Shown here piece after piece: positions 1 through 12,476 of a stretch of DNA of 64,000 nucleotides. Numbering within the stretch: the first letter of the stretch is position 1; each line of letters opens with the position of its first letter. A program made the translations under genes and the position numbers. The notes below the pieces were generated by a model that did not search any database, had not been told where the DNA came from, and saw only the letters and a program-made list of their open reading frames with translations. Source of the stretch: Calcarisporiella thermophila CBS 279.70 (lineage: Eukaryota; Calcarisporiellomycota); contig NW_027192191.1 in assembly GCF_041956535.1 (NCBI RefSeq), positions 371,267 to 435,266 of the forward strand. The letters are read 5' to 3'.

Positions 1-2
1 AT

Positions 3-1580
3 TTGGTGTATTGGATCTTTGTGCTGCATGGCATCTCGATGCTGCTCCCATGGAATGGTAATTCCCACCTCCCCCCACCCCCCCTCTGGAGATCTCCTTG
101 CTAATGCCCTCTCTTTTCCCTTTCTTTCCCCCCCAACCCTCCTCGCTAGTCTTCATCACAGCCTCCGATTTCTTTTCCCGCAGATTCGCCGGCACACCCT
201 ATGCCGACAGCTTTCAAAATTACTTCTCTATCTGCTATAATGTCCCAAATCTAGTGTTTCTGATCCTTGCCCTCATGTCAAAAAAGCTGGTACGCTCTCT
301 CTTTCTTTTTCCTCTGTTTTGCCTCCATGCATTGGGATTGAGGATAACTTCTTTCCCTCTCTTTTCCTCCGCCAGTCCTTCTCTTGGCGCATCAAGATCG
401 CCATCGTTGCCAACGTGATCGTTATGCTGCTGCTTGCGCTCTCCGCCATGACCGCCGCTCTGGGCACTGGCGAAGTGTACTTCAAGGTGATCCTCACGCT
501 GGTCGCCATCATGGGCGCCTCCGCCGCTCTGTATCAGAATGGCATCTTTTCCCTGGTCTCTCAGTTCCCCGCGATCTACATGCAGGCCGTTATGAGGTAG
601 GAGGGCATTCCCCGGCTTATCCATCCGTGGATCACGGGCCTTGCGCGAATTCGGTGCTTATCTGCTTTTCGTTTTTTTTTTCCTCCCTCCTCTCTAGTGG
701 GCAAGGTATCGGAGGCGTGTCCGTAGCCCTTGCGCAGATCTTGACCACCGTCACCGTCGGCTCCGGCATCAACGTATCCCTTGGTGACGTGCAACTGAGC
801 GCATTCCGCTACTTCATATTTGCCTTCTCCATCTCGTTCACATCCTTTGTGGGGAACTTCGTCCTGCTCAAGCTCCCCGTCTACAAGGTAACTCCTCCCC
901 CCTCTCCCTCTCCCCTCCCCTCCTGCTAATGCTCATGCTCCGTGTCGTCCTAGTATTATACAACGTACAGCGAAGCCGACTCCTCCGTCTTCTCCACCTC
1001 CGAGACGGTGCTGGACGGCATCTCCCAGCAAAAGCCCACGATCCGCCAGGTCCTGCCCAAGATCGTGAAGCCCGCCTTCTCCGTCACCTACGTCTTCCTT
1101 ATCACCCTCGCCCTCTTCCCCTCCATCACCTCCCTCATCCACTCGGTGACCCCCACCAAGTCGCGCTTCTTCGCCAACGATGTCTTCGTCGGGTTCCACT
1201 TCCTGCTCTTCAACATCGGGGACATCGTGGGCAGGGTCATGCCCGGGTTCCGGCTCCTGCAGCTGACCAACGGCAACATGCTTGTGTGGGGCTCCCTCTT
1301 GCGTACCGCGTTTATACCTCTCTTCCTGATTTGTAACGTGGATGTCACCCCTCGGCGCGTGCAAACCCTTATCACCAACGATGGGCTCTATTTCTTCATC
1401 ATGTTTTTGTTCTCCGTGTCCAACGGCTACCTCGGCTCGCTTTCCATGATGGCCGCCCCTCAGGTCCGTGGAATCCGGCAGGGCGAGAAGGACTTGGTGG
1501 GGAGTTTGATGGCGGTGTTTCTGACCGCCGGCCTGGTGCTGGGGTCTGTGTTTTCCTTCCCGCTGCGGATGGCCGCTTAA
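3..1580 (+). CDS. Equilibrative nucleoside transporter (ENT/SLC29 family), 5' truncated
   Basis: A polytopic membrane carrier for nucleosides or nucleobases; fungal members (Fun26-type) sit in the vacuole or plasma membrane. The first codons enter from beyond the window edge in frame 3 and contain LLPWN, the hallmark of the first ENT helix. Exons by GT-AG and frame: 3-57, 150-289, 376-596, 698-887, 954-1580, ending in TAA. Joining exons 1 and 2 gives LLPWNVFITASDFF, the expected ENT pattern. Later exons are hydrophobic helices, and the C-terminal half has the family-typical FNIGDIVGR segment. The segment between YYTTYSEADSS and RQVLPKI is the cytosolic loop between helices 6 and 7. The N-terminus is missing. 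Family assignment is firm; substrate and membrane are not visible from sequence. Confidence 0.92.
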
Positions 1581-2309
1581 ATGCAGCTCGAGTACCCCCC
1601 CCCCCCTCCCCTCCATCTCTCGTGGGTATGCATGTGTGTGTGCGTGTGTTGTATTCGTTATGGACTCGCTTATCTCGTAGCTTCAAATACACTTGTTTTA
1701 ATAACTGTTTTCTCTTTTTTTTTTCCTACTTTTTTCTTCTATTTCCTCCCATTCCATCTCTGCTTTTAACCTCTGTACATTAATAAATACATCATGGATA
1801 CTTTGCCTCTATTGCTCGCGAGGATCCGAAACCGATCTGGAAAACAAAACGGTCGATTGTCTCTTCTAGGAAAATGCCCACCAGTTTCCCCAATGGGTCG
1901 ATCTTCATAAAGGGGAATCAAAAGGGGGAAGGTGGGGGTTTCATAGCGGCAATTCCTTATGGAAATACCAGGAATGCAAACCTCATGGAAATGGCCCTAA
2001 TTTGGTCGGTGACTAACGCTGGGACAGTACCTATGCATGATATGTCATGATGCGGGGCAGTTATGGAGGGGAAAATACTTAGCGTCCAGCACCTTACCGG
2101 CCCGCTCTTTCTCTCCTCGACGCCCTCATCAGGGAAGCACTCCAACGGATACCTCCTCCTCTCTCACTTGTAAAATGGAGACGAAAGTGCGATCGTGGCC
2201 CGAGGCAGCTCCGAGCCCGTCCTGTCAGTACGAAAGGTATTGATTGAAAGCTTCATTAGAGAGTTCATCGTCGCGAATAAACATGAAAATCCTTTTTGAA
2301 ACACCCTGA
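1581..2309. other. Intergenic region between ENT and ABCC genes
   Basis: It holds the 3' end of the transporter gene and presumably the ABCC promoter. Just after the ENT stop there is a run of C (about 1596-1608), a GT-rich stretch (about 1632-1650) and long T/C tracts. No coding signal was convincing: small open frames near 1957-2243 have no recognisable product. No canonical TATA box is evident at an obvious distance from 2310. Confidence 0.5.
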
Positions 2310-5300
2310 ATGTCCCAAAGCATTTGGCTTGTCGCGATTCCCCTTCTCTGCACCTTGCTCTCCATCTTTAATCTCCTCCTCCTGCGTCTCCTGACGCGCC
2401 GATTCCATCGCATCGGTCTAAATAACAATAATAGATGGACTTGGGGGGACTATGTGCACATGGTGCTTTTGATTGAGCAGAGTCTGGTCGTCTTAGCAAG
2501 AATCGGCTGGAGGGGCTGGGTGGAGAGGGAAAAATGCGCAGTGGTGAACGCTGCCCTCATGCTAATTCCTGTGGTAAACTCTCCTTTCCACAACACACCC
2601 ATACTCGTCTGCTTGAACTAGTCTTGTTATTTTATCTTTATCTTTTTGCTCACCCTCACCTCCGGAATCCTTTCCAGGTGTACGCACTTGGTTTCTACAT
2701 TTTCTTTTCAAAAAGCTCTGCTGCTACCACTTCTGCCCGTTTGCTCCCGTTGTACACTGTGTACGCTACATGCGGCGCCGCACAGCTCTATTTCTGGGCA
2801 CGGGGTGACCTCTTAACAATAAATGTAGACTGGATACTGGCGATATTGGAGACCGCAGGTTGGTCCTTGCTGATCCTGCTGGTAGGGAGTCGTCCCCTAT
2901 CGGGAGGAGCCGGTGAAAGCCAGGGGCCCTGCGCACACTATGTAAATTTCCTCTCAATGTCACCTCTAGTTGCCCCATCTGATCCCCTTAATGGTGTGTA
3001 TTTGATCAGGAAAAACAGGCGTCGCCCGAAGCGACCATGTCGTTCTTCTCCAGCATGCTGTTTTCCTGGATGAACGGGCTCATCTCGCTTGGAAGCCATC
3101 GGCCCCTCGAGAAGGAGGATCTGTGGGAATTGGCATCCTGGGTCCATCCGGAGGAGGTGTATGAAGAGTTCCAGGGAAAAAGGTAAGCGGACCCCACCTC
3201 TGAACTATTCTGTTCCCTTGCTCACGCCCCTCCCCGCTGAATTTTCTCTTTGCCAATGTTGGGACTGTGTTACAGATCGAATACACTCCTCCGGCGCATC
3301 TGGCTATTGAACCGTGGCATCTTATGGAGACAGCTGGGTCTCGCACTTGCTGCGGTCGCTCTCAGCTATGCGCCTCCCTACTTCCTTCAACAGTTGCTCC
3401 TCTTTTTCGAGCATCCTAGTCAAGGTCCTCTCGTGGATGCCTATCTAGCCGCGTTTTGCATATTTCTCACGAGCTCCGCCTACACTGTGGTCGACAATCA
3501 GGAGGAGAACTACAATCGATTGCTCATGCTGCGAACCTACGCGAGCTTGCAATCTGAGGTGTACAGAAAGTTCTTGAGACGAAAGCTTCTCACCCAGAAC
3601 CCCGTCACCGGGGAGTCAGAGGCAGAGGTAAGCGACAGGGATGAGACCGGGCGGTTGCTCAATCTAATGACGACGGATGCGGAGCGCGTCTCATCCCTCT
3701 TCAACTACCTCATCGCCCTAAGCATGACCCCACTGCACATTGTTCTGGGCACCCTTTTCCTCTACAACGTGTTGGGCTGGAGCGCCCTCATTGGCATGCT
3801 TGCCCTGCTTCTTGCTCTCCCGCTTCAGCTCGTGTCGAGCCGAGCTTACTCGCGGCTGCAGAAATCGCTGCTGCAGACGAAGGATGCGCGCATCTCCCTG
3901 ACGAGTGAACTGTTGAAGGCGGTGAGGATCGTGAAGTTCTGCGCGTTTGAGCGAAGATTCGGGGACAAGATCTTGGAGGCTAGGGAAAAGGAACTGAAAT
4001 GCTATCTGCACCGTAAGTATTCTCTACCGTTGCTTTTCTTGGCTTGATGATTTATCGGCGAGTTAACTCTCCATCCTTCTCCCCCCCTCTCCGTCTTTTC
4101 TTCGCCTCCCTCCCCGGTAGTGTTCATTATAAGAGGAATTTTCGATTTGACTTGGTTCCTACTGCCCACCCTTGTTACCATAATCGCCCTCTTTTCGTAC
4201 ACGAAGATTTTCCAAAACGAGCTGTAAGCCCTCTCTCTCCTCAAAATGGTCTTTTCGGATGGATTCTATTGACCCCCCCCCTTCTTTGAATTCTCTAGCA
4301 CGGCGGCAAAAACCTTCACCGCCATCACCCTTTTCGACATACTCCGGGTTCCCTTCACCCTCTTCACTGAAAAATTTCTCAAAAGTCAGGACGCCATTGT
4401 GTCGCTTCGCCGCCTCGAAGTATTTTTGCAATCAGAAGAGTCGGAAAAGTACGATCCCCAGCAGGATGTGCAGGGGCAAATCGAGGAGGGGGGTTTGGTG
4501 GAGGAGGGAGACGCTCGCGAGCTTGCCTTGGTGAACGGAACCTTTTGCTGGCCTACCCTAAAGTCCAGCTCGAGCAGCTCAATATCCACGAAGATCTCCA
4601 GCGAGGATCATTGCTCAGGCATCACTCATGGCTTACTCTCTCAGGTCCTCCCTACCTCGTCGACCTCTCTGAAGCCGCCCGTCGCTCTTAGAGCTTTGAC
4701 CATTAGCTTTCCGCGTGGAAAGCTGAGCATTATCTGTGGGCCTACTGGTTGCGGGAAGACGGCTCTCCTGCTTGCTCTTTTGGGGGAGATGGAAAGAGTT
4801 GGCGGATTTGTCCAGGCGCCCACCCTGGGAAGTCAGGAAGAGATTGAGAGGGCCAGGGTGGTGGACTCGAGCGGGCTCTCGCACAATGGGGTTGCGTATG
4901 TTGCGCAACAAGCCTGGCTGCTCAACGCCACCGTACGGGACAATATCCTCTTCGGGGAGGAGTGGAATGCCGAGCGCTACCGCCGAGTCATCGAGGCCTG
5001 CGCGCTCACCAGAGACCTCGAAATTTTGCGTGCCGGCGACTTGACCGAGATCGGCGAGAACGGAATCACGCTCTCCGGCGGCCAGAAGCAGCGTATTGCC
5101 CTGGCCCGTGCTCTATATAGCCCCGCGCGCCACCTCCTCCTCGACGACCCCCTCTCGGCGGTGGATGCCAATGTGGCCCGGCATATATACGAGCAGTGTC
5201 TCACCGGCGACTTGACCAAAGGTCGAACTCGCATTCTGGTGACCCACCACTTGAAGCTCTCTCTGCCCTCTGCAAGCATGATTTTGCTGATGGGGGAGGG

Positions 5301-8103
5301 TGGAACCGTTGTAGGCAGGGGGACGGTGGACGAGATAAAGGAGCAGGGGCTGCTCTCAGAGGTGCTGAGCGTGGAGGGAAAGAAACAGGTGGAGTCCATG
5401 CTGGCGATGAAGGAGGAGGAGGAAGAAGGAGAAGAGGGCGCGGAGACGATAAGCGATCCCAGCTCGCCTTCTCCCGCAATGGGCGACGATGAAGACGGGC
5501 AGTCAAAACCCATCTTCTTGGGGACGAACGAGGAGATGCGGCAGAGAGGTCGTACTCAATGGAGCGTGTATGGACGGTACTTGAAAGCCAATGGCAATGT
5601 GCCTTTTTGGATCCTTCTGATGACCTTGTTTTCCGCTCACCAATTGCTCGAGGTGGTGGACAGGTGGGTGTTGAAGGTCTGGAGCGAGGACACGTCCATT
5701 CCTGGGCTGTGGTCCTGGACACTCACCACCCTGGCGCCCGGTACCTTGATAGCTCTAAGTGCTCAACACGATAACAATTATTATCTCCGTATGAATCCAA
5801 GTGTACCATGCAGTTGGACTGATGATTGGAAAACAGTAACCCTTTTTTTTGTATTTGTATGGTTATGTTACCATAGTGGTCTATTGCTCTGTTCAGCTCG
5901 CCATCGTGGTCATTCTGATCTTCCGGACGGCAGCGTTGTACTATGGCTCTCTACGGGCTTCGCGTAATCTCCACCAGGAGTTGCTGCGGGTGATACTCCA
6001 CGCGCCGCTACGCTTTTTCGACACGTGCCCCATAGGCCGAGTCTTGAACCGCTTCTCGAACGACCTTGACACCATCGACAACACGCTCGCCCTGAACTGG
6101 AGCTTTGTCCTCTGGAACTCGCTGCAGATAATAGCAGGTATCGCGGTGATCTCGGTGATTGCCCCGGCGTTCTTGCTATTTGTGGTGGGCGTGGGGATCC
6201 TGTACAGCGGGATAGGCCTCTACTATATCCGAAGCTCTCGCGAATTGAAGCGTCTGAGCAGCGTCGCGCGTTCCCCGGTCTATTCGCTCATCTCCGAAAC
6301 CTCCACGTAACCTATGCCCCCTATTAGGCTTTCATCTTCTAATTGGTTGATATTTTTTGCTTTATGGTAGTGGGTTGGCGACCATCAGGGCGTTTGGGCG
6401 CGAGGCCTACTTCTTTCGAGATCTCTTGAAAAGGTGCGAACTGACAAGAAAACGGTTGCATATGCATCTATCTCACCCTCTCCCCTCTCCCAATCTAGAA
6501 TCAACCGAACCATCCAGACCACCTATTTTCTCTGGGCCTGCAACCGTTGGCTTGCCGTGCGTGTGGAGCTGCTGGGAAGTTCGATCACCTTTATTGTAGC
6601 CATCTTGCTACTTGGTAATCTGGACCACATCACTGCTGGCGGGGCGGGTTTGGCTCTGACCTTCACTAGGACGGTGCTGTTGTATAGTTATGTAGGTTAT
6701 ATTTTTACTGGGACCACTAATATCTAACACTTTCACCCAACAACTCTGTCCATCCTTGTCTAGTGGCTCATCTTGCAACTCACTTACGTGGAGTTGGAAT
6801 TAAACAGGTAGATGAGTTCGACTACCTTAACCTTCCCCCCCTTCCCCCCTCCCGAATTGGTCCAGCTGACTCTCTCCTATTTTGCATCTAGCGTCGAGCG
6901 AGTTGAGGAGTATATACGCCTCATCCCACAAGAACCTCCTGCCATCATCGAAAATTCAAGACCTCCAGCCGGGGTAGCGCATCCATGAAGATGGCTGTCT
7001 CAAAGGATTTATACTGATGGGTTATTTTTTTTATTTCAACTGTAGTGGCCTTTTGAAGGGAAGATAGTGGTGCAAAATCTCTGGATCCGCTACTCTCCGG
7101 AGCTGGACCCCGTTTTACGAAATCTTTCGTTCGAAATCAAAGGCGGCGAGAAGATAGCTATTGTCGGGCGAACCGGTTCAGGGTATTTCTTCTTTGCTCA
7201 TCCTGTGGCTGTATTCTCACCTTATGTGTTCTCACTCCAATACTTTTACGCTCTTCTCTCTTGATCCAAAGGAAATCCACGCTGGCTCTAGCTCTTATGC
7301 GCTTCATGGACCCTTGTGAAGGAAGAATTGAGATTGATGGGGTGGACATCACAAGTATTGGCGTGGAAGACCTTCGTTCGAGGCTGACCATCATTCCGCA
7401 AGGTATAGGAAAGTGATAAATTAGGATTTCCGAGCTCTGTATTGATCCCGATTTTTGCGGTCCTCCTATGTTGACCGCGGATTCCGCCATAGATGCTATT
7501 CTCATGTCCGGCACCGTCCGTTCCAACCTTGACCAGTTTGATGAGTACGATGACTCCGCACTATGGGATGCTCTGTATAGTGTGCACCTTGTGCCAAGAA
7601 CAGTCTCCAGCTCGTCTTGCTCCTCTCTCTCCTCTTCGGCAGGCTCTTCCCTCGTCGGAACCAATTCGCATGGCCCCGCCCCGAATCACGAGACTGCCCC
7701 TCAGGTCACTGCCATTACCAGCCTAGATGATCCGGTCGCGGAGGGCGGCTCGAATTTCAGCCAGGGCCAAAGGCAGCTCTTGTGTCTCGCCCGTGCGCTT
7801 CTCCATCGCTCAAAGATAGTGATCATGGACGAGGCCACCTCGTCGGTCGACATGCGCACCGACCGCAAGATTCAGCGCACTCTGCGTGCACTAGATCTCT
7901 TCGTCAGTGGCTCAACCCTCATCACCATTGCACATCGTCTTCACACGGTGATCGACTATGACCGGGTGATGGTGTTAGACGCGGGAGAGGTGGTCGAGTT
8001 CGATGAACCTCGCCACCTATTCCATCGGGAAACTAGCATGTTCAGGCAGCTCTGTGTGCAGTCTGGGGAACTCGACCACTTGAGAGGCTTGCTTAAAACT
8101 TGA
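2310..8103 (+). CDS. Full-length ABC transporter, ABCC (MRP/Ycf1) subfamily
   Basis: An ATP-driven exporter of the multidrug-resistance-protein type, likely moving glutathione or other organic-anion conjugates across the vacuolar or plasma membrane. Fourteen exons: 2310-2573, 2678-2941, 3010-3182, 3276-4012, 4121-4223, 4299-5788, 5877-6306, 6371-6433, 6499-6691, 6764-6807, 6892-6973, 7046-7182, 7272-7402, 7493-8103, giving about 1573 aa. Order: hydrophobic N-terminal TMD0-like segment, TMD1, NBD1 (Walker [10 protein letters not shown] near residue 660, signature LSGGQKQR, Walker [13 protein letters not shown]), TMD2 ([17 protein letters not shown]), NBD2 (Walker A GRTGSGKST near 1322, signature [21 protein letters not shown]). 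NBD1 has Asp where the catalytic Glu would be and NBD2 has Glu, the usual ABCC asymmetry. A Ser/Pro-rich insertion of about 45 residues precedes the NBD2 signature. An intron splits the NBD2 Walker A. The start is the first ATG of the open first exon. Confidence 0.93.
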
Positions 8104-10578
8104 TCTCCGCGAGCGAGCCATTCCTCTTTTTTCTTTCCCAACCTATTTTTAAATTTTTTTTTAATTTATTTCGACCACAATGACAAAAATTTCACTAATG
8201 TATTATGCTTTCGTGGCTATTGATTAACAAAATTGTATTCGATTCCAATTGCATCACTAGAATAAAATCAACGCTGCGGTCCTTTGATGTATATGCACAT
8301 CTTTTCTTTATATATACGATTTGCATTTTAAGGTAAGGGATAGGACGAGAACTGGCCAGCTAATTTGGCCATATTAGGGGACGAATTTGCAAAGACTTGA
8401 ATGATCGATTGATGGCCCCACAGACTCCAGATCGGATTACAAAAAGGGATTTGGATGATTAGGCGATCCACATGCGTCTGGCAGATATCCCGGCCAGCCA
8501 TCAGAGGATCTGAACAGGCCCCACCAGTAGAAAAGGCCAAAAGTTCGTGGTGGCAGATCTTCGGGCAAAGCCTAAATATAGAAACTTGCCTGCTGCCTAC
8601 TACCAACACCGAAACATTAATTGCCCTGCTCCTTTGCTTGGCAGAGGTTTTCACTATTACGCAATTCGGTTTGTTATCGCGTGCTTGGGATCCTTTTAGA
8701 CTGGACTATTGTAAGATGGGTACCTTGCAAAAGGGTTTAACCTCGAAACTCGTAAGACTAGTTTTCCCATTTAACTTGCAGTACAAACACAAGTTTCTTG
8801 TGTTTACTCCACGCCTTTGAGTCACTAGGATGTTCTATCACGCTTCACTGGAACCTCGACGACAAATATCGCACTCACCGTAGGTGATGCGTACAAATTA
8901 TATTCGAAAGTTTAATATCCATGTTATTTTGGCTAGCAGGCGCGTTAATTCGTTGAACAAATTGGATCCTTCTTCTTCATTTGATTGCATGATCCACAGT
9001 GCCACAACAACTTGGAAGTTAGCTAAACTGGGGTGTATAGAGAGCTAAAAGCAAGTGGGCTAGATATCTGGAATCAGAGCACAAAAGTGGTAGGGAGGAG
9101 AGAGTTAAAAAGAGCAAGGCCAATGCTTCGGAGCGGAGAGTGTCTGCCACAAACACTTAACCATAGACTATTGGCCTCGAAGCAATCAAGGTACAGGAGA
9201 TATAAAATAAGGAAGCTTGGCCGCCTTAAGAGTTGACACATCATGCGAGAATATATCAGTGCCACCATTATCATTGTTATAAAAGTTAATTGTGGACATC
9301 TGCATCTGCATGAGGGAGCGGATGCACTTGTTATTTTTAATTATTACTTTGGGACTTCAGAACCAATGCCACAGCCGCAAACTGGATTAGCTGCAGTATA
9401 ACATATCCTCTCAAAGCACCAGGATTTTGCCTGAGAATATGAATTTGAAACCACGCCTAGGATGCCGACCACACAACTGACGAAATCTGCGATACTCGGA
9501 TGGAATACTCGATAATTTGCTCTTCCAGTACAACGCAATATGCTTAGCTTTTGGATGAGGTTGCAAGGTAAATATATAATGAAGAGACGCTGAATTCTAG
9601 GTACACTCTCGAATACAACCTCAATTCTTTATTGCTCCCCTCCTAGCTCAGCCTTGTTTCCTGGACACGAAATGAAAACATATTTGTACGGACAACTACA
9701 AAAAAGGGCTGCTTGGATATTAAAGCCAATCTGTGCTCTAAGCCTGACTCTCAACAGTGTCGCACCAAAGAACCCGTCGCGCCACCCCATTAGCTACTGC
9801 CATCGTTTGGGCATTGCATAGTCAGTGTCGAGAAGGGACGAGCTCCACGGATAATCCTCTTCTGCCATAATTGAGCATTCTATATGAATCATAAATATTT
9901 TCACCAATTTTTTTGTCTTTGGTGGAGGGGGCTAGTTCGTCAATGCCGCAAATCCTTTGTGCGGTGTCTTTGCTGTAGCCTTGCGTGACGGAAAACGCTG
10001 AATCTGTTCACCCTGCTAGTTACCCTCGGGTAATTGGATTCGAAATAAGCCGCCAAAATTTAAGTTGCTGCATTTAATATTCTTAATAACCAAAAGAGTC
10101 CAGTGCCTTTTATGCATTTTATCGAATTTGGCGTGACTGATCTTGTGACTTACTTTTCATTCATTGCTCTTCATCAGGCATGCAGGGGCAAAGAGGAAAG
10201 ATAACTTTTACCAGGTGTTTAAAATGAGGGGGCCTCTTCCGACTTGCCTGTCTTAATTGAATCGTGTACTTTTTTTTTTAAAGAAGTAAACCCACCCCTC
10301 GTCTAGCTAGAAATTCCCTATATTCTGTACATGTGCATTACTAGCCACTTGTATTAGTACTATATACTCTCTCTAGTTATTTTTGTTAACACGTATTCTT
10401 GACATAACGTGACTAGTTATGGTGGTTCAACAAGCTATGCATTTAATAGTACCGGCCTACCATGAGCTCCCGAACCTGCGCCGCAGCTCATTGCCCCTTA
10501 TTTCAGCTGGCAAGCTGCGGCGTTTCGATGGGGATGCTGGGCCAAGCGTGCCATTTGGTAAGATAGGCTAGCCTTGCT
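8104..10578. other. Gene-poor stretch, no supported gene
   Basis: About 2.5 kb without a recognisable gene on either strand. The longest open frame (8455-8820, plus strand) has no conserved motif and no coding-like composition. No tRNA B-box, terminal repeat or transposase motif was seen. Base composition is intermediate and less C-rich than the flanking genes. The first few hundred bases must contain the ABCC 3' UTR and the last few hundred the F-box gene promoter. Confidence 0.5.
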
Positions 10579-12476
10579 ATGAGAAACTTTTTTGTCTCGG
10601 CGTTGCATGCCCACTTTGCTAATCATTGGATGCTACGATTAGCCCTCCCCTCCATTCTTGAGACAGGTTTCACCTTCGACTTTGATGCTGCCTGGAAAAG
10701 TTGTTGCAATGAAGAGCCCCTAACCCATGCGCGGCCGACCAAGTTAGCTTCCCATGTTGAGGCCGAGACGGAAATTAAAGTGATGCTGCCGAGGATCTAT
10801 TTTAATAATCTCCCATACGAGCTGAAGCTGGAAATATTCAAGTACTTAAGTATTCCGCAACTATTGATTGCCGCCCAGGTAAAAACTCTGGAATAGTCGG
10901 GAATTTATTTTCTTTGAAAAAAAAAATTGAGCTTTTGGTGAATGGGTGTTTAGGTTTGCAAGAGTTGGCGGGTGCTGGCCATGGATGGGTCCCTTTGGTC
11001 GGTGATAAATTTCGATATCATACCCAAAATATCCGGACAAAGTTTGCTAGAGCTTGGGGTCTATGCTGGACGATTTCTCTATGTCTTGAACTTAAGGTAA
11101 CATTTCATGCTTAGAAAACTTCTCCTTCTCGGCATATTTACAATGGAATCTCCTCCTTTTTGTCAATACTTGTGTTTTATAGAGGTTGTTACCTTCTCTC
11201 CTCCATCATACTTCGCACCTTCGCCGAGCGCTGTCCAAATATACGGCATCTCACTATTCAGGGCTGCAAGCACCCATCCTCCGCGAGCATTGCCTATCTA
11301 CTTCGTCATCTCCCAAACCTACGTCATCTAAACCTCGCCTGTCTATTCCCAAAGGTTAACGACTACACGCTCCATACCCTTGCTACTGCATGTCCCAAGC
11401 TCGAGTATCTGAACATCGCGTGGTGTCGCAGCATCACGGACCGGGGCCTCACAGTAATCTTGAAGGGATGCCCGAGGCTGAAGACGCTGAAAATCGATGG
11501 CATGGTATCGCTTGGAAGGGGGGGCGATGAGGTGGTCGCCGAGGTGATCAAGGCCTTCGAGGGGATGCGAGAGCTGCGACGGTTGTCCATGGCAGGATGC
11601 AGCAGCCTCACGGACGCGTGCATTGAACAGCTCATTCGGTATATACCCAAGCTCACGCACCTCAACCTGTCGAACTGCATCCTCCTCACCAACACGGCAC
11701 TCCGGCACCTCGGGGCGGGTGGTCCCGCGCTGGAGCATCTTGATCTTGCGGGATGCTCTGCAATTGCAGATGATGGACTAGTGGCTCTCGCAGCGGGTTG
11801 TCGCCGGCTGCGCTCCATCGACCTCGAGGACTGCGTGATAGTATCGGACACGGGGCTTCGTGCACTAGCATCGCATTGCCAGCAGCTGGAGAAGGTGTGC
11901 CTGAGCTTCTGTGAGATGGTCACTGATGAGGGCGTGGAGCACCTGGTGAGGGAGTGCCCCTTGGTAAGATTAGAGCTCGACAACTGCCCGCTGGTGGGGG
12001 ATGCCGTACTGCAGGCGTTCATTGATCGGTATCGACGGCAGCAGAGTCAGGGCCGCTTGCACGAAAATGTCCATCGGGTGACCGTCGAGGTCTTTGACTG
12101 CCGGAGAGTGAGTCTCAAGGCCATCCTCGAAGCCGAGCATGCGGTGCCTCATCTAAGGGTGATGAGTTACTATTCGTGGATGCCTGGCTTCAACTCGCTC
12201 CGGGCCTCTCTGGTCCTCTCCGATATTGACCAGGCGGACAATTCAGAGACGGAGGCGGGGACAGGCAACGAGGGTGGGATTGAGGAGATGGGCGGAGGCC
12301 ATGAAGGCGTAACTCACACGATTTCACCTCCGGATCACCATGCTGCTGCTGCGTCTTCTTCCTCGGCCGGAGCTAATCGAGGAATGGTGCCCACCTCGCC
12401 CACTCTGGCTGCCACCTATCTCCGGGACCGTGTGGGCCGTCGGCGAAGACTAAGTACTTCCTGTTGTATTTCTTGA
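10579..12476 (+). CDS. FBXL2/FBXL20-like F-box leucine-rich-repeat protein with C-terminal CaaX box
   Basis: Predicted substrate receptor of an SCF (Skp1-Cullin-F-box) ubiquitin ligase. Exons 10579-10878, 10954-11096 and 11183-12476 join in frame to 578 aa. The F-box lies at about residues 75-115 (LPYELKLEIFKYLSIPQLL, then VCKSWRVLAMDGSLW across the first intron). At least ten cysteine-containing LRRs follow to about residue 440, each of the type LxxLxLxxCxxIxDxGL. The segment RLELDNCPLVGD and the HLRVMSYYSWMP region match the order and spacing I know from animal FBXL2. The tail is Ser/Gly/acidic, then basic, and ends CCIS, a canonical CaaX prenylation box; animal FBXL2 likewise ends in a CaaX box. 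Grr1 is the other fungal relative but lacks this ending. The start could instead be the ATG just before the F-box (10783). Confidence 0.9.

Noticed and set aside
933-1616. Long open frame on the minus strand, 227 codons
   Set aside because: It is antisense to the ENT transporter exon; its His/Glu/Gly-rich product is a shadow of a C/G-rich coding strand.
4977-5722. Two long minus-strand frames over ABCC NBD1
   Set aside because: Ser/Pro-rich antisense shadows of the ATP-binding domain, with no motif of their own.
8455-8820. 121-codon plus-strand open frame in the gene-poor gap
   Set aside because: No domain, no signal peptide, no coding-like composition and no flanking splice support.
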